From: Saprolegnia diclina VS20
Lineage: Eukaryota > Oomycota > Saprolegniomycetes > Saprolegniales > Saprolegniaceae
Assembly (NCBI RefSeq): GCF_000281045.1
Contig: NW_008246138.1
Coordinates: 142,923-206,922, forward strand
DNA: 64,000 bases
Direction: 5' to 3'
Below, one piece after another: positions 1 to 8,600 of this stretch. Under the pieces are notes generated by a model. It saw nothing but the letters and a program-made list of their open reading frames with translations. It did not search any database and was not told the DNA's origin. A program made the position numbers and the translations under genes. Positions within the stretch are counted from its first letter, which is position 1, and every line of letters begins with the position of its first letter.

Positions 1-1294
1 CTGCTTCTGAGACGGCTTGGGCGTGAACGAAGACGTCTGGGACGAACTCGAGATGAGCGACTGCACTTGGAACGTGCCGCGCGTTGGCTCGTACAGAGCG
101 AGGAGCTCTTCTCGGAGCGCTTCCATCACTGCGACTTCCTACGCACCTCGCTTGTCCCGTGGTTGTTGGCGAGCATGTATATATACCTCTTTGATAAAGG
201 TCTCGCGCTTGTCGGGCGTCACGTTGACGTCAAAGCAGCCATTTGCTAGCCGAAAGTCGATGAAACACGCTGGCTTGTGCTTCATTTCAAACTGCCGCCA
301 CACTTCGTTGACAGCCTTGGTCGCCTACATATGGACCGTGATGCTCTTGCATAACGTGGGCATCGGACGTGCGGTCGAGAGGTCAACGGGCCGCCCGTTG
401 ACGTAGAAGAACTGCCGGTCGTTGTCGCTGCGGCCAACGCCGTCGCCAACGCGCGAGATGAAGCCGGTGATCGTGGCGCTTTCGCTGCCGATACTCACAC
501 TCGTTTGAACCGGCAAGAGGCTTTTGAAAAACTTGGTGCCATAAATGTTGGCCAAATTCTCGCCCATGCCCGCGTTCTTCTGCGTCGATAGGATGGCTTG
601 TCGCGCGTTGTTCTTGCCTGCAAAGTTGATGACCGAGAGCTGAACGTTGGCCGTGATGATGGCGTATCCCTGATACCAAAGCGTTACTCTATAAGAAGCA
701 GTGACGTGCCAACCTGCAGTGTCTTGAGCAGCTTGCCGTAGTGGCGCTTGATGTTCTTGACAAAGTCCTTGTGGCGCACGGCCAGCGGCTTGAAAAGGTC
801 TTCAACGATGACGGTCGTACCGACGGGGCGTGCCTTCTTAACCTACAGTAGACGACGTTCGCCCGTGCACAGGGCCATAGGCGGTGTACCGATGAGACGA
901 GGGCGCCAGCGTGGTCGTACGTGAGAAGCGTGCCAAGCTCGTCGTCCTTGGTGCGCGTCAGCACCGAAAAGGCGCTGGCGAGCTGGCAAATGGAGCTCAG
1001 CGCCTCGCCGCGAAAGCCAAATGAAGCGATGGACTCGAGGTCTTCGAAGGCCGAGATCTTGGACGTGTAGTGCTTGAGCGCCAGCGCGTCGTGGTCGGCG
1101 GCGGGCACGCCCTTGCCGTTGTCGCTCACCTCGAAGCCGACTTGGCCGTACTCCTTGAGCTTGACCTCGATGTGGGTCGCGCCAGCATCGAGCGCGTTCT
1201 CGACGAGCTCCTTGACGGCCGTCGCAAGGTCGACGACCGACTGCCCGCTGCAGATCTTCTGCACATCGCGCTTCGGGATGCTCTTGAGCGCCAT
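1..1294 (-). CDS. PMS2: DNA mismatch repair protein PMS2/PMS1 (MutL homologue), C-terminus beyond window
   Basis: This is the N-terminal half of a eukaryotic MutL-alpha subunit, a nuclear ATPase that partners MLH1 in mismatch repair. The GHKL ATPase motifs are intact: ELVENALDAGAT (motif I), DNGKG (motif II) and GFRGEALSSI (motif III). They are followed by the transducer domain with GTTVIVEDLF, VRHKDF, DRQFFYVNGRP and DVNVTPDKRE. Exons read on the minus strand are 1294-890, 842-714, 669 to about 388, 324-187 and 138 to the left edge, with 44-63 nt introns. The start is MALKSIP, directly before the first conserved motif. The third donor is uncertain: the phase-correct gttgac at 387 drops residues (VDLST) that align with yeast PMS1. 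The endonuclease domain lies outside the window. It is divergent from CEP41. Confidence 0.93.
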
Positions 1295-1603
1295 GGAACT
1301 TGGCTCTTCCGTCCAAGATCGCCGCCAAGCGCTTGCAAAATGGCACCGGCGCCATCTTGATTTTTATTTTATTCAGCATCGCGGTCGCCGTATTTTAATC
1401 ATTTCATCTCTTAAATACTGGACGTATGTATTGAGACTAGTGCTGATATACAATACACGTAAAATAATACAAGGTAATAGAAAACGCACCAATCAAAATC
1501 GGCGAAATCCGGCGCCTCCGGATACACTCGGCGACGTTCTAAAAAAAGATCAGATTGACGTTGGCCCAGCTTCCATCAGTGAGCAATCCGCCGACCAAGA
1601 AGC
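1295..1603. promoter_or_regulatory. Divergent PMS2/CEP41 promoter region
   Basis: This is 309 bp between two divergent start codons. The PMS2-proximal half is AT-rich (from about 1360). The CEP41-proximal part holds a TCCGGATA element. No further coding signal is visible. Confidence 0.6.
1517..1524. promoter_or_regulatory. TCCGGATA promoter element, 80 bp before CEP41 start
   Basis: This is one of a set of near-palindromic TATCCGGATA-like sites that recur in several promoters of this window. Its function is inferred from position and recurrence only. Confidence 0.35.
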
Positions 1604-2746
1604 ATGAGCCTGCGATCCGGAACGCATGGGAAGCCCAAGCCAGCGCTGACGGTACGCATCATGCTGCGCTCGATGAGGCTCATGCGGCTGGTAGATCATG
1701 GACAAGAAGCTGCCTGTGAACCCCAAGTACAAGGATACGCAGAGCAAGCTCAACACGGGCAACACGGTCAACAACGTCCGCTTGATCTGTACGCAGGATG
1801 CTGCTCATGAGAAGACGTGATCGCTCATGGAGGATGCTGCTTGTAGCGAGCAAAGAGTTTCTCAAGCGCCGGGACGAGTCCTTCCGCCGCATTACGCCCA
1901 AGTGCTTGGCCGATCTCTTCAACGAGTACGAGGACGTTGGGAAAGGCTGCGACAGCGCGTCGCCAGAGATGGTGGCGCGCATGGTCAAGAACGCGAAAGG
2001 CGAGTACGTCATGGAGCGCCACGCCGCCGATGACAACCAAGCGCAATCGGGCGGCCCGCGCGTCGTGAGCTACGACGCTGAGGAGCGCGAAGAGTACGAA
2101 GCCCCGTACCTTATCTTGGACACGCGGCCGCGCGAAGAGTTTGTCGAGAACCGCATCCATCGAGGTACATCGAGCAGCTCATCGGAAGGTCTGACAAGGA
2201 ATTAGCGAAATCGTTTCCGACGGCCTTTCTGTGCCGAGACCAATTCCTACCCGAGATGCACCAATTCGTACGTGCCTCATCACTATGTGTGGGTGTCGTG
2301 AACCCTCGCCATAGAAAAACCAAGAGAGCAAGCTCATCATCGTCTACTGCCTCGACGAAAAGCTGTCCGTCCAGGCCGCGACGCTGCTCGGCCAAAAAGG
2401 CTTCGACAACATCTACCTGCTCACCGGTGGCCTCAGCGAGTACGCGGCCGCCAACCCCGAGCACATTGAGGGCACGCCGCCGCCACTCCCCAAGGGCCAC
2501 GCGAGCCGCGACAAGAAGGCGACCAAAGACGTCTACCGGTCCGGGTCAGCCATGTCGAGCGCCGCCAGTGTCAAGAGCATGGCGACACGCAAAAGAGACA
2601 ACGAGTCGGATGCGAGCTCGATCGCCAGTGCTCGCTCGGTCGCGGACTCGGTCATCTCCAAGGCGACTGCCCGGAAGTCCAGCGTCCAGCACGGGGGCAG
2701 CGGCAGCCGCGGTCGCGCCGCGGCCCCTGGCACCAACTTTCGATAG
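1604..2746 (+). CDS. CEP41: Centrosomal/ciliary protein CEP41 (rhodanese-like domain)
   Basis: CEP41 family proteins sit at basal bodies and axonemes and promote tubulin polyglutamylation in vertebrate cilia. Exons are 1604-1651, 1695-1788, 1847-2164, 2206-2267 and 2315-2746, giving 317 residues. The start MSLRS is supported by the same beginning in animal CEP41. The second exon encodes the family signature LPVNPKYKDTQSKLNTGNT. The rhodanese-like domain begins at PYLILDTRPREEF and includes SKLIIVYCLDE and FDNIYLLTGGL. The residue at the usual catalytic-loop position is Cys (YCLDE), but this family is not known as a sulfurtransferase. The C-terminal tail is Ser/Lys-rich and low in complexity. 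It is divergent from PMS2 and ends 60 bp from the convergent PCD gene. Confidence 0.9.
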
Positions 2747-2806
2747 AGCTTCCACAATCGTCGCATAAGATTCAAAGAGAAAGGGCGAAAGGTACATTTT
2801 AGCGAC

Positions 2807-3145
2807 TTAGGGCTTGTGCAAGGCGGCCGCAAACTCGTCCATCTTCTTGGCCATGCTAATGTCGTTCGTCGAGAGACCGCCGCAGTCGTGCGTGCTGAGC
2901 GTGACGTCCACGCGGTTGTAGACATTGAACCACTCGGGGTGATGGCAGCCCTGCTCGGCGATTAGCGCCGTCCGGGACATGAAGCTCCACGCCTCGTTGA
3001 AGTCGCGGAATTCAAAGTTGCGCGTAATGGCGTCGCGGCCGTCGACGAGCTTCCAGGACGGATCGATTGTCGCGAGGGCAGTCGCCCGCTCGGCCGCGGT
3101 CAGCCGCTTCGGGATCGACGTGCTCATGAACCGGCGGAGCAGCAT
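2807..3145 (-). CDS. PCBD1: Pterin-4a-carbinolamine dehydratase (PCD/DCoH)
   Basis: The predicted enzyme (112 residues) dehydrates 4a-hydroxytetrahydrobiopterin, regenerating the pterin cofactor of aromatic amino acid hydroxylases. It is a single exon. The family pattern is seen in LTAAERATAL, FNEAWSFMSRTAL, GCHHPEWFNVYNRVDV (the catalytic His-His-Pro plus Trp) and LSTHDCGGLSTNDI. The first ATG before the family domain is at 3145 (MLLRRFMSTS). The short basic/hydroxylated leader could target mitochondria, and a second Met follows six residues later. Two TATCCGGAT sites lie 40-72 bp upstream. It is tail-to-tail with CEP41. Confidence 0.93.
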   Translation of the reverse strand: MLLRRFMSTSIPKRLTAAERATALATIDPSWKLVDGRDAITRNFEFRDFNEAWSFMSRTALIAEQGCHHPEWFNVYNRVDVTLSTHDCGGLSTNDISMAKKMDEFAAALHKP

Positions 3146-3184
3146 GTTGACAAATGCGCTGCTGGATGATTGCAAACCACACGC

Positions 3185-3193
3185 ATCCGGATA
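3185..3193. promoter_or_regulatory. ATCCGGATA element, distal PCD promoter copy
   Basis: Palindromic core TCCGGA, 40-48 bp upstream of the PCD start codon. A second copy follows at 3209-3217. Function is inferred. Confidence 0.4.
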
Positions 3194-3208
3194 CGCACAC
3201 TGCCATAG

Positions 3209-3217
3209 TATCCGGAT
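3209..3217. promoter_or_regulatory. TATCCGGAT element, second PCD promoter copy
   Basis: Second copy of the recurrent TCCGGA-core site, 24 bp from the first. The pairing makes chance occurrence less likely. Confidence 0.4.
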
Positions 3218-3434
3218 GATATGGTGACAGCCAATCGGAGCGCTTGACGATCGCTTGTTTCCACCAATCAAGAGTCTCACAAGTGACCTGGATCGGCCCC
3301 ATCCAACACCGTTGAGCTCTATTGTCGTCGAAGAAGAGATGTCAAGGGGTGATACTAACACAGCCTATATACAAGTACTACACAAGCGGATGTTTTATAT
3401 ATACAGCAAATCCACTATTCCTAACCGAAGTAGT

Positions 3435-4601
3435 CTAGTCGCGAATCGCGTGGAACGACCGCGACGCAAAGCGGACAATGTCCGAAACGAGCGAGCTGAT
3501 CGCGCCACACACAGTGTCCCAGATCCATGCGATCGGCGAACACGACTTGCGCGGCGCGAGGGGTGTCTTCTTGCGCGGCAAGAGCGGCGTCATCTCAGTC
3601 GGGTGCTCCGACTCCTTGTTGGGCGCGGCGAGCGTCGTCTTCTCGAGCAATATGTAGTACTCTTGCTCGAGCGCCGCCAGCGACATCTTGAGGCCGTTCA
3701 TCGTGCACTGCATGAAGCTCGCGTCTTGCTCGGCTGCCTGCAATCGCGTCACCAGCACCGTGCGAGCAGCTTCCGACGAGGCGTGCGCGGCCTCGAGGTC
3801 CGCCACGATGGCTTCGAGGCGCTGGATCTTCTGTTGCTTGATATCGTTCGCCATGACCCAGCGGCCCTCGCGCTCCGCGAGGTCGGCCACGCGCACGGTC
3901 AAGTCGCGCACTTGAATGGCGCACTCGTCGCGCTCGAGCTGGAGCTTCTTGGTCGCGTGACTTAGGTGGATCTTGGCACTGAGGTTCGTCTCGTGCTCGC
4001 GTTCGAGATGCATGTACGCTTCCTTGAGATTAGCGTGGTCCTTCAGACACGCCATAGCTTTGTTGCGCCAAAAGAGGATCTCGTGGTCCTGCTTGGCGAT
4101 CGCGTCGTCGCATGTGGCTTTCTCCCGCTCGATCGCGTGCAGCCGCTGTTCGAGGTCGATGCACTTTTGTACGGCTCGCGGTTGGTGGTGCGGTACATCC
4201 GAGTCAAGCGACGCCGTTCGCACCAAGTGGCCACAGCGCGCGGCCAGCGCATCGCGCTCCTTCTCCAGCACAAAGTACTTTTCGACGAGAAGCTGGCCGT
4301 TGGCGGCCGCGGCCTCGAGAAGATACCTCTGCTCTTCAATCTCGGCGAGGGCCGTCGCAAGCTTGCTACGGAGTGAGCGGTTGCGCGGTGGCCGAGCGTC
4401 GTCGCTCGTTGCTGGCTCGGCGGGTGCCAGCGCCAGCTGCAGCTCGTCGCTGCCCTTGGTGAGTCCGTGGTGGTCGTCGTTGCTGTTGCTGTTGTTGTTG
4501 TCGCTGTCGCTACTGCTGTCGTCCTCGAGCCCATGGCCTCGGGACATGATCGCCAGCCGTGAGATTGGTGTGTGTCGGGAAGTAGCCCCATCGTCTGCCA
4601 T
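3435..4601 (-). CDS. Coiled-coil protein with CC1-box-like (AAxxG) segment and hydrophobic C-terminus
   Basis: A single-exon protein of 388 residues. Residues 1-75 are acidic and disordered (runs of Ser, Asp, Asn). From about residue 78 to 335 heptad-rich sequence predicts a long coiled coil. Within its start, LLEAAAANGQLLVEKYFVLE resembles the CC1 box (AAxxG followed by Leu-rich helix) through which BICD, TRAK/HAP1 and Spindly adaptors bind the dynein light intermediate chain. The last 35 residues (from SPIAWIWDTV) are moderately hydrophobic or amphipathic and could bind a membrane. No named family was recognised overall, so a cargo-adaptor role is inference. It is divergent from the ARL6-like gene across a promoter with three ACGCGT sites. 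Confidence 0.75.
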   Translation of the reverse strand: MADDGATSRHTPISRLAIMSRGHGLEDDSSSDSDNNNSNSNDDHHGLTKGSDELQLALAPAEPATSDDARPPRNRSLRSKLATALAEIEEQRYLLEAAAANGQLLVEKYFVLEKERDALAARCGHLVRTASLDSDVPHHQPRAVQKCIDLEQRLHAIEREKATCDDAIAKQDHEILFWRNKAMACLKDHANLKEAYMHLEREHETNLSAKIHLSHATKKLQLERDECAIQVRDLTVRVADLAEREGRWVMANDIKQQKIQRLEAIVADLEAAHASSEAARTVLVTRLQAAEQDASFMQCTMNGLKMSLAALEQEYYILLEKTTLAAPNKESEHPTEMTPLLPRKKTPLAPRKSCSPIAWIWDTVCGAISSLVSDIVRFASRSFHAIRD

Positions 4602-4963
4602 CTTCCTTCTGCCGGCCGGTCAGCCTCCTTCCGTTCAAAGATCGGCCATTTTGGCCAATCCGTGCATTTAACGCGTTTTTACGCTCGCGACCAAAAAGAC
4701 ACGCAACGGCACCCAGTTGAGAAAAACGCGTTTTTTACATGGCAATCTTCAATCACAGCCCAGCGTGCCACGACACTGATGGGAGGCCAGCGACGCTCTG
4801 AGCCGCACTGAGCCTATCTATGGCGCGATCCTTTGGCCGATCATTGGACCGTTCTCCGCGCCTTTAACGCGTCGGGAGCATCTCTGATTCAACAGATTAC
4901 ATGGTGCACTTCAAGCAGTCGGCGCAGTAGCCGAGCCTTCTAAATTTAGCTGCAGCTGCCACC
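4602..4963. promoter_or_regulatory. Divergent promoter with three ACGCGT sites
   Basis: A 362-bp region between the coiled-coil gene (minus) and the ARL6-like gene (plus). ACGCGT occurs at 4671-4676, 4726-4731 and 4867-4872. The middle copy is the centre of a perfect 14-bp palindrome (AAAAACGCGTTTTT, 4722-4735). A CCAAT motif (ttggccaat) is at 4651-4659. ACGCGT is the MluI cell-cycle box in fungi, and its role here is unknown. Confidence 0.45.
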
Positions 4964-5659
4964 ATGGGCGCAGCCTGCTTCCGAGGTCGTAGTACCCGCA
5001 GCCTTCTCTTCGTCGGTCTCGACGGCGCTGGCAAGTCGTGCCTCCTCGCATGGCTCGAGCCGACGAGTAGCACCACCAGCGTCATTGCGCCCACCATTGG
5101 TGCTCGGCGGTGCCAGTTTGCGTGGGCGCGGAGCCGAGCCCGCTTCCAAGCCTGGGACCTCTCAGGCCACGGACGCTATCGTAGACTGTGGCCCTACTAC
5201 GCTGGCCACGTTCACGTACGCGATGCGTTCTGCTATCTGTAAGCATGGCGCAGTAGGCGATTGTGTTTGTCGTCGACGCCACCGACAAGGCACGGCTGCC
5301 CGTTGTCCGACGCGAGCTGTGGGCGCTCTTGAACCACAAAGGTAAGGCACTTGGTGAGGTGGACCTTCAACGACGATGCGCTTAGCACTCGTTGACCGGG
5401 CAACACCGCTGCTTCTCTTCCTCAACAAGTCGGAAGATCCAAACGCGGTCTCGATTAAAGAAATGGAGCGGCGCCTCCACTTGCACCAGCTCAAGGTAGC
5501 TTTGTGTAGCGAGCCGCAGCCTCAAGGTTGCTTTAGCGTTGCTGGCGTGCGGAGGCGTGCAGCGCCGTCACGGGCGCGGGTGTCGCGGCCGGCGTCGACT
5601 GGCTCACGACCACGCTTCTCGATGCCGAGTCGGACGAGAATGCACATGATTTAATTTAG
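4964..5659 (+). CDS. ARL6: ARL6/BBS3-like small GTPase
   Basis: ARL6 recruits the BBSome coat for ciliary membrane trafficking. Exons are 4964-5215 (the donor could be 5210), 5257-5341, 5386-5495 and 5537-5659, giving about 189 residues (human ARL6 has 186). The P-loop GLDGAGKS and switch I APTIG are present. The diagnostic ARL6 switch II block reads WDLSGHGRYRRLW, and GVDWL occurs near the C-terminus as in ARL6. Two departures stand out. The catalytic switch II Gln is His (SGHG versus SGQG), and the base-recognition NKxD motif reads NKSE. Gly2 is followed by Ala-Ala-Cys, so acylation is possible. It is convergent with VPS13, with only 24 bp between stop codons. Confidence 0.86.
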
Positions 5660-5683
5660 ATCTTAGTCGTACGAGTATATAGA

Positions 5684-8600
5684 TTACAATATGACGCACT
5701 CGCTGCGCGGCGGCGGCTCGACGGGACTCTCGTCGGCCGCACGCAGCTTGGCCACGTGTTGCAGCAAGGCGAGGCTGAGGCGGCGGCGACGCCACCACTT
5801 TTGCACCAGCACCGCGGCTTGGAGATCGACGCGCATCTGATCTTCCTTGGGGCGGGCGCCGGGCCCATACTCGACGAGGAGGCCAATGCCCGTAAAGACA
5901 CGTGGCGCCCGCAAAATGAGCTTCGACATGTGACGCTCTTCGGCCGCGTCAAAGGCCTCAACTTCGCCCATGACGGCGCGCTGAAAGTTGACCATCTCTT
6001 CTTTGAACTTGGCCTTCTTGTCCTCGCTCACAATCAGCGGCGCAATGACGGCGGCGACAACCCCCGTGGCGCCGGCCACGGTCTCGTAGCTGGCGCTGAT
6101 CGTGTTCATGGCCAGCGACCGGACGCCGAGGTACGCGCCCGAGATGAGCTCGACGGGACTGCCCGAGACGAGGCCGCGCGTCGGCAGCCGAACGACCTCG
6201 AGGAAGCCGTGGCCAAGCCGATAGACGATGCGGAACGGGTTCACAAAGAGCGACACCGTGTAGAGGCCTTGCAGCACAATGTACAGCGCTTGCTGGTGGT
6301 AGTGCCGGTACAGCTTTTCCAGCACGACGCTCTTGCTCTCGTAAATGTGCACGAAGAGCAGTTTGCTGAAGTTGAGCCGCATGTCCTTGACGTTCGAGAC
6401 GGGAAGGTACATGGCGAGGCGCCGGCCCGACGGCCCCAATGTCGCAATGTGCTTGCCGCCGTTGAGCTCGAGCGAAAAGAGGATCCGGATCGACTCGATG
6501 TCGAGCTGCTCAATGTAAATGCCGTCCGTGATCGGCGCCGACGCGTCCTCGAGGCGGTAGCGCACGCGCGTGTCGACGACACTCGCAAAGCTCTCGGCCG
6601 ACCCGAGGCTTTCGACGCCCTGGAAGACGCTGATGAGGTTTACGACAAACTTCTCGTCCGTCGTGATCTCGAGCTCCTGCACAATGAGCTCGACGAGCTC
6701 CACGTGGAACGCGCCGGCGCTGCACACGTCGTTGTAGAGCATCCGAAACTGAATGACCGGGAGCGCTTGCACGTCCACTTGCTCGTAAATACCGCGGTAC
6801 TGGTGGTTGAGGCAACTCTTCCAGCGGTCGCGGAGGCGCACGCTCACGCCTTCCTTGCGCTTGACGCCGCGCGGCCCCAGCACCACCTTGCGGTCCATCT
6901 GGTTGTCCATCTGGAGGTTCCCGACCGCAACCGCGAGCTCGCTGCTGCCGCCGTGCGCACTGTAGACCGCGTGGAGCCGCTGCAGCGAGAGGTATGCGAC
7001 GTCGAGTCGGTTCGTGTTGTGAATGAACGAGACCGCGACGCTCGAGAGCCGCACGTTGAGCGACATGCCCGGAATCGGGTCCATTTCGACCGCGTCGTTC
7101 GGCTTGCGCGTCTTGACGTCGTGCTCGCGTGTCGAGAGAAGCGTAAACTTGAGCGCCACCTGGGCTTGGCCAATGACGCGCCCGTCGTCCGTCGTGAGGT
7201 TCCACCAATAGCCTTGCAGGTCGCTCAAGCTGCGCTCCGTGCCGTGCTGGAAATGCTGCCACACCTTTTTCGGTAACTTGATCTCGACACCGCCGATGCG
7301 CTGTTTATTCAGCGAGTCCTCGTCACCGCCGTCGACCGGTACGACCGGCATGCCCACCGAGAGCGATGACGCGGCGTCCGGAGCACGGCCAAAGTCAAAC
7401 CCGCCGGCAGGTGACCGGTCGTGCTGCTCCAAGAGGCGGCGGCTCAGCTGCGACGCCGAGGTGTGGCGGCCCAGGAGCTTCTCGCGGAGTGCATAGGACG
7501 ACGCCTCGTGGTCGTGCATCTTCATGAACGGGTGCGTCGGCGACTGCAGCTCGGGCGGCGTCATGGGCACCGACGGATCCCCAATATCCACGTGCAACGA
7601 CGGCGTTTCGTCCGTCAGCACACCGTCGCTCGTGCCTTCCTCTTCATCCACGTCTTCGAGCAAGTCGACTTGCAGCTCCCGCGGCCGCTTGACGCACATG
7701 AGCGTCTCCTTGCGTTCAAAGCGGTACACGCCGTGACTCTTGAGAGTCTCAGGGCCAAACGTAGTTGCCTAGATCAAGCCGAGTGTGAGTTACAACGCTG
7801 AGGAAGCGACGTACCGAGGTGCGCGCCGTGTCGGCGACGACGCGAATGTACGCCCGGCGGGGCTTCTCGTCCGGCAGCAGCGACCGACGCACGGCGATGA
7901 TGTTGACTTCGAGACAAAATTTCGTGCGGGCCACGTCGGCCGAGTCGATGCTGCGCAGCACAAGGACGCGCGACGAGTCTTTGAACTTGACCTCGGCCGC
8001 AATGTGGGTCTGCGACCGGCGGTCGGCCCACACAACCGCCTCTTCCCGGTCCAGACTGTCAAAGTCGCAGAGACGGAGCTGCGTGGCGTGGCGCCACTCG
8101 CCGTTGACGAGGTCTGTCAGCATCGAGACCGCCAGCTTCCTACAACAATACGATCCTAAGACACGATTCGAGCGCAGCAGTGTGGGCACCGCGGCTGGTC
8201 GGGCAGTTCCCACGCAAACGTCGTCGTCGAGTGGGGCGGCAGCACGACGGCCTCGGCGCCGCCTTGCTGCACGGCTTTGAACGCAGTGTCTGAGTGATTC
8301 GTAATCCGCAGCATCGGTGGCGCGTCACGCAAGAGCGTCACGACGATCGACGCGCCGACCGTATGCACTTTGACGCGGATGCGCGGCACGTTGGCCTGCG
8401 CCGGCTCGTCGTGCCAGAGCGCGCGGGCACCGGGCAGCCAGAGCGAGAATTCCTGCTCCTCGTCGATCGAGAAGAACCCGCTCCACTTGTCGCTGACGAG
8501 GTAGTTGGCGTCGGCCGCGCCGCCCGCCTTCAGCCGCACCTTGCGGCCCATGAGGAGCGAGTCGCCCGGAAAGTCAAAGGCCACTTCGTGCGCGTGCGGC

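Noticed and set aside
5756-7276. 506-codon plus-strand open frame within VPS13
   Set aside because: It is antisense to the conserved VPS13 C-terminus, has the composition typical of GC-rich shadow frames, and starts without a gene-like context.
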